From: Gnetum montanum
Lineage: Eukaryota; Streptophyta; Gnetopsida; Gnetales; Gnetaceae
Assembly: GCA_015680685.1 (NCBI GenBank)
Contig: MNCI01010871.1
Location: forward strand, 4,240-68,239
DNA: 64,000 nt
Reading direction: 5' to 3'
Below are positions 34,391 to 44,817 of this stretch, piece by piece. The translations under genes and the position numbers were made by a program. Each line of letters opens with the position of its first letter. The stretch's first letter is position 1. The notes under the pieces are model-generated. The model saw only the letters and a program-made list of their open reading frames with translations, was not told where the DNA came from and made no database searches.

Positions 34391-35440
34391 TTTATTATCC
34401 CATCTTAGATGAGAAAGGTGGTTATTGACCACATTCTTAGTTCCTTTTTAATCTACCATAATGAGATTGAATTCCTGCAAGATCACAAGCCACCATATAA
34501 CATGAGGGCTCACCATTAGCTTATTCATGAGAAAGTGAATTGCACTGTGGTCCATATGTACAAATACTTTCTAACCTAGCACGTAATGTCTAAACTTTTC
34601 TAGCACATACACCACTGCCATTAATTATTTTTTCATGGTGGTGTAATTTAACTATGCCCCCACAATGGTTCAACTCATCTAGTGGATATAATATGGATGT
34701 TTATTATTGTCCATCTGTGTGAGTACCACTTCTAAAGCATAGTTAGATGCATCTATCATGATATGGAATGGTTTGAACTAATCTAGCACTTGTAGGATTG
34801 GTGCTTCTATGATTTTTTCCTTTAATTATTGGAATGCATATTCACATTCCTTGGTCCAAATGAAAGGTTCATCTTTCTTTATAAGTTCTACCAACAACCT
34901 TGAAATCTTAGAGAAATTCTCAATATATCATTGGTAGTAACCAGTGTGTCCAAGGAATGACCAGACATCTTTAACAATCTCCGGTTGGCATGTTATTCCT
35001 TTGATGACCCTTATCTTTCCTAGGTCTACGTCAATCCCTTTCTATGAAATGTCTTCTTGGACCATAAGATGGCTCTTTTACCAGTTGAGCCATAGGCTTG
35101 TCTCTACACATCTCTTTAGTACTTGCTCAAGTCTATCCAGGGCTTGCTCAAAGGTATCTCCATAGGTGGAGAAGTCATCCATCAAGATTTCAATACTACT
35201 ACCGATTTGTTGTTGAAATATGCTCAGGCNTTTCAATACTACTACCGATTTGTTGTTGAAATATGCTCAGGCCTAAGTTTGGCATTAATTATGTCCAATT
35301 TTCCATTCTTTAAAAATGCATACTCCATGTCGGCTAGTAAAGTTTCTAGTTCTAAGGGCTCCTACTTGAAGTGATTAGGGATTTCCAACTCTCCCCAATA
35401 TGTATCATCATCTTCATTAGAGAGTTGGAAATGAACTTAT
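34390..35440 (-). pseudogene. pol: Reverse transcriptase and RNase H of element J
   Basis: The RT active-site box is EILMDDFSTYG (about 35155-35186), with the two aspartates present. The next RT parts include a YQ*YIENFSKISRLLVEL-type segment near 34880-34930. RNase H includes FHIMIDASNYALEVVL (34720-34765, first catalytic Asp kept). The upstream RT fingers are disrupted by the 42-bp duplication around the N at 35230. Several TAG/TGA stops. Confidence 0.85.
35188..35272. repeat. 42-bp perfect duplication around a single N (assembly join)
   Basis: 35188-35229 and 35231-35272 are identical, starting TTTCAATACTACTACCGATT and ending CTCAGGC, separated by the only ambiguous base in the window. 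This looks like two contig ends with an unmerged overlap. It inserts 43 bases into RT just before the active-site box. Confidence 0.9.
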
Positions 35441-36130
35441 TCAATTTTTTCCATGCCTTCAACATATGCACATGTTAAACTCTCAATTGGCTCCATGCAT
35501 ATTATGCTACTATCCAAATCAACTATCAACCACTGAGTGCCCTCCTTCTTTGTAGCTACTACATATAGACACTTTTTAATATTAATTTCCTATGCACACT
35601 AATTGCATGCTTTAATGTATGTACTTTTGACTGAACAAATCCTTTGCACACAATTACACTCATTATCACTATATGCAATGCATGGAATACATTTCTTCTC
35701 AATTTCACGTAGCACATTTTCCTTGGATATTTTTAGAATAGGTCCCTTATACCCATTTGTGCATCGATTGTGCTTAACTAAGCCCTTCCCATAATGATGA
35801 AGAAGTCACTTTTACAATTGTCCACCTCAATTACTAGAAAATCATCAGGATAGAACCACCTACAAACTGTGGTCACAATGTCCTCTACTAATCCCAAAGG
35901 AATAGTAATAGACTAATTTGCTAATTCTAAATGGATGTTGCTCATCTTAATAGGTGGTAAGTTCCAGGCCTTACACATATCATGGGAGATGAGTTTAACT
36001 CTAGAACTAGAGTCCAAGAAGAGCCTTGCATGGCTCTTGTCTAGCAATCTATAGACAAATGAGTGGGCTTTCTAGATCAGATCTTTTTGTAGAAAGGTTG
36101 CTAGCCTTAATCCAATTAGAAACAACATGA
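35440..36130 (-). pseudogene. pro: Protease region of element J
   Basis: Retropepsin-like region between gag and RT. The minus strand shows the helix LLDSSSRVKLISHDM near 36000, then VDNCKSDFFIIMGRA, LSTIDAQMGI (35760-35830) and a LREIEKKCIPCIAYSDNECN stretch (35640-35705), in the same order as in B and H. Catalytic Asp-Thr/Ser-Gly is not clearly readable. Such a protease would cleave the gag-pol polyprotein. Confidence 0.7.
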
Positions 36131-38587
36131 GTTAGCATTACAGTGCAGATCCTAGGCGGCACTTGGTTTGAAGGGCACTTGAAGCTATTTGATGTAGAGG
36201 ATGAGGGTGCTAGAGATGCAAGGTGATCAGCTGGAGTAGGTTGTGAGGGCTACTGGGCTAGAAGAAGGGTTTCTTTCTTAATTTATTATCTAGAGCACTT
36301 GGTTGAAAAACTAGTTATGAGTGTATATCCCTTGTAGCATTTCATTGTTAAGGTTGTGGAGGAATCTCACACTACATAGACAAAATAAGAGGTAACTAAG
36401 TTGAAGGTGGAGGTGTAAGTGTAGAGGGATGTGGAGGATGATAAGGATATAAATATGGGTTTTTTCCTTAAGTAGATGGTGAATGTGTTCGTTGGTACTC
36501 TGGAGGATAATAGTGATGCTAAAATGATGCATGACTCATTGAAATTCTAGGGGAGATGGACTACTGAACATAGTACCCATATGAATCTGGTTACCTATAA
36601 GGGTATTGTTGCCTTGGTGATGGCATTTTCCATGACTGTGATTGGCAGCACTATTAGTATTGTTCATAAGGTTATGGAGGAGTTCCACTGGGGTAGTACG
36701 CTTATTGTTGTTGGTGGAACTATCTTGGACTACCTTCAAGGCAAGGCAGTCATCTTGGAGCTTGCCTATGTGTTAGGCAAGGATTCAATGTGTACACTCC
36801 AGACTCTTGTAAGTGTGACATGACAAGGAACATCCCTTTGGATGTTCGTATTGGCATATGTCACATTTAGTTCCATCATCATAGCTAGACTCCACAACCT
36901 TTTCTACTACAACAGTTTTACCCTAACCTCTTTGGTAGGCACATTTAGTTTCTTTTCACCTCCTACGATTATGATCACTATTTTTCTCATTGGATTCTTT
37001 AGCAATCCTCAAAGTGAGTTGAAATCTTTCATCCAAATAGTTCCATGACTTGTCAACCTTGGCCAAATTTTATAAATATATTTTTGTATGGGCAAGGTGT
37101 TTCTGTTCACCACTTCATTAAGTGGTGATTCCTCTTTGTCACAAAATCAGACCTCTTATTTTCTGATTGATAAGTCCCTATTATATTCTTTAGCACTTTC
37201 CCTCTTTCATAACTCACCTTCTTCTTTTGCTATCTACTTAATTAGCCTTTGGATCTAATGAGCTCTCATTTCAAAAAATCTTCCTTGGGCATACACCCCA
37301 AGGATTCTTCTTGTTTTTGCTCTGAGCCCATCTATGATGTGGCAAAGTTGTTCCCTCTAAGAGTAATCATGGCCAGGGCATTGATGTAGGAGTGAATAGT
37401 ATCGACCCATGGTGGCATCCAAGGGTTCATGTGCTCCTTGTTTCCAGCCTTGGATTTGCCTTCTTAGATTGGACACTCTAGAGTACATTTGATATTTTTC
37501 ATTGAACAGTTCTAACATGGTACTCCATCTTCAGATAAATTCCATCTCCAAGGACCAATACCAACTTTCAACTTCCTTAATGAGTGTCCTTGGGAAAATC
37601 TTGAGTTTTTTCCACTCATACTCTATTTTCTATAAGGTATAGGCATCTTTAAAATCTTGTAGATGTGTCTACGAATCAAAATTGTATCCCCCCTCAAATC
37701 TTGAGATATTGTTCATGTCTAGGTGCTTAATCCAATAATCCTTTATCTACTTGGTTGGTATTTTCACTACCTTCACAATGTTGAACATACTTTGAGTCAC
37801 TAATAAAGGTTTATCATCATTGTTGATGGTTTCAGCCACCCCTTCAACTTTGGTGGCTTTCACAGTCTCTGTTATTTCATCAATCACCTTCATCACGGTT
37901 GTTTTGATGATAACTTCTATGAGAATTATCAGATAAAGAGGAATGTTTGGAATTAGATGAAGATGATGAAGAGGAAAGTGGACCACCACCACCACCGTGG
38001 TGTCCACCACCACTCTTACGCTTATTATGTTCACCATCCTTAGATCCCTTGTTATTGTAATGTGTACTCAAGTCCCTACCTTGGCTATCACTCTTTCCTG
38101 ACCCTAGTTTATGAATAGTTGATCATAGGGTTAGGTTCACACCCTCACCATTAGTAACAAGGGGTGGAAAATCTTCATGTTGAGAACCTTTTAAGGGAGG
38201 ATCCTCATTGTCTTCTTGATCTAGTAGAAACAAGGGGTTAGTATAATGCTTCACCTTTGTAACTTCATGGAGTTTCTCCTAACGTTTATCTCTTTTACAT
38301 TGTGTTTCAATGGGATAGCAGCTCTAAGTGTCATATCCATCCACAATGTACTCTTCATGAAGATCTACTATGCCTCACTTCTTAAGGATTTTAAATAGCA
38401 TTCTAGGCACAGATCTATCAAGGGACAAGATGATGTTGCCTACCATATCACGTCATTGCATTTGTTCATCCTAATGTAGGATGTAGGTGAAATTTGGCAC
38501 AAACTCATCTGGATGAGTGTATACCACTTTGCATTCTTGTGGGACCGATGGTTTAGTATCTTTGGGCTTGCAAGAAGAAAAAGACAT
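36130..38587 (-). pseudogene. gag: gag of element J
   Basis: The minus-strand ATG at 38587 opens MSFSSCKPKDTKPSV, then an FVPNFTYILH segment matching B and E1 (YIPNFNFILH in B). The N-terminal domain (EEYIVDGYD, EKLHEVTKV), then the gag core at about 37740-37230 (FPRTL, YWSLE, FNEKYQMY, WKQGAHEPLDAT-type motifs). The nucleocapsid-like region with C-x2-C spacing is near 36800-36870, and the proline/tyrosine/histidine-rich C-terminus near 36600-36300. Many stops and frameshifts. Confidence 0.8.
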
Positions 38588-38722
38588 TTTACAAAACAAA
38601 ATAAAGTTACTAGTGTGCTTTTATAATTCTATGTATAGTGGAAATGATATTGTCCTTAGGTTCATACAATGATATTAATGATTTTTACTTAAACCTTAAT
38701 AGTGCATGTTCCACAAACAAAG

Positions 38723-38740
38723 TCTTTGGCAATGGTGCCA
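38723..38740 (-). other. Primer-binding site of element J
   Basis: The minus strand reads TGGCACCATTGCCAAAGA, one base inside the LTR. The 3' part of the tRNA-Asp match is decayed. Confidence 0.75.
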
Positions 38741-38741
38741 A

Positions 38742-39150
38742 TGATGAGCGTCGAGATACCTGTATGTCCTACCATACGACTCACAAAGTGTTCACATGTG
38801 ATCTAGTCCAATTTTAAGGACTTCATCATTTTTAGTGTACTATCCCTTTAGGAAGTGAATCTAGCATTAAGGTCAATCATTGTCTTCCCAATTATACTTG
38901 TGGCATTTTCTGGTATGGTTAAGTGTAACTAAGGCATTCAATTTTTATCATCTTTTATGTTTTATAAGTCAGTGCTCAAATGTAGATAAAAGTAATTTGA
39001 TTAAATAATATTGATTAATTAATTAACTAATCATTTAACTAATCCTAACATAAGTATCCAGTTCCACTTTTCTACATGTCTTGGACCCATGTATCTGCTA
39101 TTGGGCGACCAAGCACTATTCATCATAAATCAATAATTGAAATTAGCACA
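38742..39150 (-). repeat. 5' LTR fragment of element J (about 410 bp)
   Basis: Starts TGATGAGCGTCGAG next to the PBS. It shares TTGTCTTCCCA, GGTATGGTTAAGT, CTAACATAAGTATCC and GACCAAGCA with other LTRs, then passes at about 39150 into ORF2 sequence of another element. The U3 half is missing. Confidence 0.8.
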
Positions 39151-39404
39151 TTGTAGAATGAGGCCATGAAGCACGAAAAATTGAAGAAACACTTTCGTAC
39201 CAAGTAGGCATGTACAAACAAATAAATGAAAATGAGATCCAAATAACCAAAGCCCACATTAGCTTCCTATTTGCATAAAATCCTAAGTGGTAGCCAATTC
39301 TGAATAGCTATGCCTCGGTCCATCAGGTGGAAGTAAAGAATAAAGACCTATAGATTAAAGATTTGAAAGAATATATGGTGTTAGCTAACCTCAGGTATGC
39401 CAAT
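39151..39404 (+). pseudogene. ORF2 of element G, left fragment
   Basis: Coiled-coil part of ORF2: MKHEKLKKHF, then a segment matching H (KKHERLKKHL, VGMYKQINEKEIQ at about 57780-57850). It ends at the LTR of F with sequence AGGTATGCCAAT, and continues after F at 48677 with CATGTTA-type sequence. The same piece in F is contiguous (TATTCCAACTTGGCCATGTT, about 47170). F is therefore nested in G. Confidence 0.78.
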
Positions 39405-40265
39405 TGATGAATCATAGTTTGCCAAGCCCCAATATTGGGTATATCATGTATGCAATATTACAACCTGGGTATGATATCGTATGCATGATATCATGATTCT
39501 TATGTTGGCCTATAAATATAGAACTCAAGCATATGGGAAGAGTAATTTTTAGAATAGTTAGTTCTTAGGAGTCATTTTTTCAATCTTCAATTAGTTTTCA
39601 ATTCTTCTCCCAAGTGCATACACGCAGTGTGATGCTTGTAATTGTATGAAACCCTTATTCGAGTGTGATGTACTTGGACATGCACACAATCAATAATAAA
39701 GATCAAGATTACTTCATCATTGCAAAATTCACTTAACTTTTAATTTATTTTAATTATTTATTATGTATTATTATCTTCTTAGTTAACATTTCTTTCATTA
39801 TCATTTACTATTCTTGTTGTAATGCGGAATGAGTGCTCCTTAATCATAAATATTTAAGTGTAACTATGTGGTAACACACTAGTGTATCAAGTAGTGTTTC
39901 AAGTGATCTGTGCCTAGTAATCCTAGAAGTAGTACACGAAGTCCAAGATGCATATGGATGATTAAGGATGGATGCTAATCACACTTAGGCTAGCTTAGAT
40001 TCTATTTCCTATTACTTATTAGCTTAATTAAGTTACTTCTCATTGTCCTTAGGAGTAGCATAGTGGTAGAAACCACATCATACACCTCACTCTAGACTAA
40101 ACCATATGTGACAAGAAATTACTAGTCCAAGTGGAAAGACAATGAATTGTGATCAATGTATAACTCTCTAGGTGCCACAACTAGTCCATCAGCGAAGATC
40201 AATTGGATCGTGTGTACACACTCATATTCGTATGGTTGAGCATAGGGGTACCTTGCTGCTCATCA
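39405..40265 (+). repeat. 5' LTR of element F (861 bp)
   Basis: Starts TGATGAATCATAG and ends CTCATCA. U3 palindromes CCCAATATTGGGT (39428-39440) and several ATGATATCAT-like units precede the TATA box CCTATAAATATAG (39509-39521). It aligns along its length with 47840-48676. Confidence 0.93.
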
Positions 40266-40266
40266 T

Positions 40267-40284
40267 TGGCACCATTGTCAGGGA
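40267..40284 (+). other. Primer-binding site of element F
   Basis: TGGCACCATTGTCAGGGA, a tRNA-Asp-type PBS with several transitions, one base after the LTR. Confidence 0.82.
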
Positions 40285-40396
40285 TGGTGCTAGTTATCTA
40301 GATTAGTTATATCATACAAGATCATTGTAACAAGGTATTAACAATATATATTTCTAAAAAAATTAAATTCAATTAAGTCACACACAATTAACAACA

Positions 40397-42780
40397 ATGT
40401 CTCTTTCACAAGATAGCACTAACACAACAACTAGTGAGGCAATTCATTAGAGAGCCAACAAAATTTATGACAAAGAAGAAGTTTGGAGTACTTAATCTTC
40501 TGAAGGAGTTTCATATGTTCATGGACACCCCAAAAATACTCAAGGACTTTTTTCATCCAACTCAAACACCTCTAGTTAAGATGGGACATCTCCTAGAATT
40601 TGGGAGGGGGGGCACGGCGCGGGGGAGGGGGGGGTGTGGTTTCCATAAGGCCTAGGGCCTTCTCAATGAGTAGCACGAGTACATCAGGGGATGATTGGGA
40701 AACTTACAAAAGTTATGATGAATCTTTTAGTTCCCTCTCTTCCTCTACTCATTCAATGTCAAGGTGCAACTCGAATGAGTATTTATTAAGGGGCTGGCAT
40801 AGAAATAAAAATTGAACCCATAGGCAAAATCAGGAACACCAACATGAACATAGAAAACATCATCCCAACTCACAAACTCATAACCTACTTAGTGATGATG
40901 AACCCCTACTGGTCACTAAGAGCCTAATGCATATAATAAAGGCCATCCAAATATCCCACCAGCATTACAAGGAAATTCGTCTACCCAAGCTTGATTTAAA
41001 CAACTTTCCTAAGTTCTCAGGGGGCTATGATTTGGATCTGCAACATCATTTACAAGCCTTCTATGATGCTTGTGTCTGGAATAACATTGAGAATGGGTGG
41101 CAAAGACTAAATCTCTTTCCTATGACACTTGGGGCCAAACAAAAGTATGATATAGCTCTTTAAAACCAAATTCAATTCATCATTGGCCTACAATGATGAA
41201 AATCTTCAATCAAAGATATTGAACCTATGCAAGAGTGTTAGCCTTGAGAAGAAAAATCCAAGAGTGGAGACAAGGGCAACATGAACCCTTGAACATGGCC
41301 TTAGATAGATATTACTCACTATTAAACAAATTCCTAAGCCATGGGTTCTCTGAGGAAAGGCTAATGTGTCACATCATGGATGGGCTCTTTAATGAAATGA
41401 GAGAGACCCTAGGGATGTATGCCCCAAGTCAAATATATAAACTATGAACCCACCAATTTAAAGAGCTTATTAAATGTGTAGCAAAAGAAGAAGGAGAAAT
41501 AGCCAAATGGAAAAAAATTTCCACAGGACCAAAAAAGTAACTCATAATCATGAAGAGGATCAATCAACTCACCTTGAGGAGGTTGAACCATCCCCATCTT
41601 TGCCAATACTAAAATCACTAGATGAAATCAAGGCAAAGATCAATAAGATGATGGAATGGGTACATGGAAAATGTAGAGAATATGCAAACATTATTAGAGG
41701 TATAACCACACAAGATAACTCTGACAACCAGAATAAACAAAGGATGCCAAACCTAGAAATGGGATAGAACACCATTCAACAATCGAAAAGAAGGGTTGAA
41801 GAAAATAAGGATAGGGGCTTAACTGTAAATAATAAGTATCAATGTGATGTTTTCCTATACAATTACCCCAAAGGCCAATGCCTAATCTTGTCACACTTAC
41901 ATGGGAAGAATGCTATATCTAGATTTTATACAGAAGTACTATGTTCAACTGTAATGGCAAAACCCCTAGTCATGGGGGAGGCCACCACCAAACTAGCCAC
42001 ACCCTTTGTATCACATAAAACCAAGTGCTTATTATGTTTAACATCCTATTTCTCCAACTAGATTAACACCCTCTGCTTCACCTCCTCATTATCATTCTCT
42101 TGAGTATCATCAACCCATGTCCTCTCCTATTGGATCACCCTCTCATGTTTCTTACAGTTCTCCTTACTCTCAATATTCTCATCCTTCACCTCCTTCTACA
42201 TTGCCACTAGTTGTACTAGAAGGTTTGGCACCACAACATCAACCAAAGAACATTACTTGTTCTACTACTATCAATAGTAGTGGGTGTCCTCCACATCATT
42301 GAAAGTGTCCTTTCTTTAGGCATGACCATAGAAAGAGATAGCATGGCTCTGAAACCACTACATCCTCCAACTCAGCACAAGTCCAACATCATGATGCACC
42401 TTCCTCTTCAAACTCAACGCCTCCTGTTACCTTATCCAGCCCACCAATTAACACTCCAACAATCACATGGCCCAATGAATATAACAATGTAGGAAGACAT
42501 ATCAATCCTTGCATAACGTCTTATGGTCATGGGTGCCATAGTGGGTCAGCTCCTTATCACATAACCACATCTTATAATCTACCCCACTATGCCTACTTTA
42601 ATCAAGTGTGTGAACCCCAATTCAGGTATATGCCTACCACCACACCAAAATACACCCAGTGGTTTGGATATGACCAGACCCCAATATTTCCAACATGCAT
42701 GGATCGAAACTCTTCATTTATTAATTCTCAGCATGATCAAAGGATTAGTCATGGGGGATACCCCCCATTCTAACAAGTAG
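40397..42780 (+). pseudogene. gag: gag of element F
   Basis: The start at 40397 (MSLSQDS) matches I. The N-terminal part is frameshifted near a G-rich patch (40602-40639). The gag core is at 40927-41447: LPKLDLNNFPKFSGGYD, LQHHLQAFYDAC, ENGWQRLNLFPMTL, WRQGQHEPLNMALDRYY, HGFSEERLMCHIMDGL, ETLGMYAP. A lysine/glutamate helix (41474-41767) and a proline/serine/tyrosine-rich C-terminus follow (42060-42780). The last frame ends VMGDTPHSNK at a TAG (42778-42780). This C-terminal peptide resembles that of gag-pro in H (VMGEMPNHD) and of pol in J (MGKMAIHADH). No protease is present. Confidence 0.87.
40602..40639 (+). other. Isolated G-run patch with G-quadruplex potential
   Basis: Runs of 3, 7, 5 and 8 G interrupted by CAC and CGC within otherwise AT-rich gag. 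There is no counterpart in gag of A, I or H. It may be a local simple-sequence expansion or a sequencing/assembly error. Confidence 0.6.
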
Positions 42781-44204
42781 AATTAGTAATTGTTTTTCCT
42801 TTTCTTTGGTCTTACAATTTTTTCTTTTTCAATTTTTGTTTTCTAATTCTTCATTTTTCAATGTGTTGTGTTATCTTTTTGAGGGTAATCTCATCTATGA
42901 GGAAAATACCCATGTGACTATTTGATTGAGGTGGCGTTCTATGTTATCAAGTCACAAGTGACTAATTATTTGGATAGTGATCCCACAACATCCACCACCA
43001 ATTCTATTAATAAGAGGTTCTAATTTGGGTATGATGATATTATTTTTATCATTAAAACTTAAAGTAACTTTGTACTTACTATGCCCAAAGTGAAGAGTGA
43101 TGGACTAAGAGGGAATGGCAAGGGTGTGACATCAAGGGGACTTGTGGATTCTCTTTGATGACATCTCTATGTGCTATCATGTAGCTTGGTTATACTAAGA
43201 TCCTTGTAGATCTAACAAAAATGGAAGTAAGAGTTGTGATAAAGACACTCAATAAAGGAACTCAATGCTGTTTGATGGGGGTTCCACTGGAAATACATGC
43301 ATCCATGCCTAGAGGTTGGCGGCTTCCCCAAATCACCTTTGGGAAAGACAAACTACAAAAAGCAGCTAGAAGAGAAAGAAAAGAAGAAGAAAGTCAAAAA
43401 GAAAAGAAAGAAGATAAATAGAAAAGAAATATTAAGAAGAATGTGCTACAGAAAAATTTGAATCACTCCTTCCTTGGGCAAAATGCCAAGTGATCATATG
43501 CCTTGATGTCATGATGTCCTTCTGGTTGTCTATTATCAGGATGAAACAATGTGATGTCACTGATTAGAGGTATGGATTTGGTTTTTATCTTGGAGTGATA
43601 GTCTAATGGTACTTTAATCATGCATAAAAATTTGGATTCATTGTGCCCAGGGTAAGTTACCTCATGTCCTAATCTCTTCAATCCCTTCTACGATTTGTCT
43701 CATCTCACTGTCCAAGTACTTATAACTTGTGTCTTGTGTAGCATAAAATTCATACCTCATCATGGTGGTATTTAACATGTGTGTTTTTTTTTGGCATACG
43801 TCTAGATTGCATTTAAACCTTCTAGTACCTATGAACATTTTAAGGCATAGTTATGCAAGGGCATGATAGATTGAAACCTACTTTGGGGAGGATCCACTTA
43901 TGTGACTTTTGTAATTTGTACTTGTTGCACACCACCACATTATTTTATACCCTTCGAGTATTACATTGCCAAATATATTCTTTCCTTTGTCATTATTTTA
44001 ACCAAACGTTCCTTAGAACCACTACATGTTCTTTTTCCTCACCCTTTTCAAAGAACTTCAATGTATAACTCCACTTCATTACACTTTTGGTGCCTTAATT
44101 TTCACTTGACATTTCCCCAAACCTTTCAAATCTACTGCAAATCCTTTATTTTTTGTTGTAAAAACTCAAAAAAATCATCAGTTTTACTAAGTGTCCTATT
44201 TTGG
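42781..44204 (+). other. T-rich tract and conserved noncoding block of element F
   Basis: The T-rich tract (42790-42875) is followed by about 1 kb aligned with H and, less closely, E1, J and B. Shared stretches: CTATGTTATCAAGTCA, TTAATAAGAGGTTCT, AAGGGTGTGACATCAAGG, CTTGTAGATCTAACAAAAA, CATCTCACTGT and CTACTTTGGGGAGGATCCAC (43879-43898). Small ORFs (43221-43421, 43902-44246) show no family features and are not conserved. Confidence 0.72.
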
Positions 44205-44302
44205 ATAGGACAAGATATCGGGTACCCAATATTGGGTCTGATGTGATATTGGGTATAGGCTATCAAATACGCAATGTCGCGTCTATAAAAACTATATATA
44301 TG
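44205..44302 (+). promoter_or_regulatory. Putative internal promoter upstream of ORF2, element F
   Basis: Contains CCCAATATTGGGT (44225-44237), identical over 13 bases to the U3 palindrome at 39428-39440. GATATTGGGTATA and GATATCGGGTACC are nearby, then TATA boxes TCTATAAAAACTATATATA (44282-44300). This is the same grammar as the LTR U3 of the same element. Confidence 0.58.
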
Positions 44303-44817
44303 GGGCCCCCACATGCTACCAAAGTCATTTTCAATAGTAATGTGGGGGGTATTTGTTTAAATTTTCTTCCACAATTTTTAGCACTTTGAGAGTCTAACAT
44401 TCAACCATCAATATTTCGCTTGTTAACGCACTGATTTCTTTCCCAATCAAATGTAATTCAACCTAAAGTGTTTAACTTAGTTGTGGGGGAGGGGTATGGT
44501 AGAATTTTTGCATAAGTTTTTTGAATTTTTCTATTACCTGAAAGATATCATAGGAGTAGGTACTATTAGGAAATGTTAAAAAATTCATGCCAAACTAATT
44601 TTCTTCCTTTAGCCAAATCATTTAAGTTATTATTGAAGTCACCTAAGAAAATCAGGCCTAACATTAAAAGTTTTAAGGGAACTTCCTTGAAAACTTTCTA
44701 GGTCTGAAATCACACTAAGTAAAGAATTCAACACTTATTAAAGGCAATTAGTAAGGTATGAGATAATTGAACTTCTTTAAATAACCTTATTAACAATCGA
44801 TCTTTGTGTGATTATAG

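Larger units (their letters stand above)
30775..39150 (-). mobile_element. Element J, partial but fullest gag-pro-pol copy
   Basis: Minus-strand order: truncated 5' LTR (39150-38742), PBS, gag, pro, RT, RNase H, integrase, T-rich tract, conserved block, internal promoter region, first codons of ORF2. Both ends are cut. It abuts gag of I on the left and ORF2 of G on the right without LTR ends or TSD, so it is not a simple insertion. An assembly gap base lies at 35230. Confidence 0.88.

Noticed and set aside
37880-38071. Gly/Ser/His-rich ORF on the minus strand
   Set aside because: Out-of-frame or hinge part of gag of J with triplet-rich sequence; not an independent gene.
19156-39150. J and K as two halves of one minus-strand element interrupted by E1 and I
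   Set aside because: K has TATAATATTATA-type U3 motifs while J has AGGCCT/CATCGATG motifs, and their LTRs look different; about 70 codons would also be missing.
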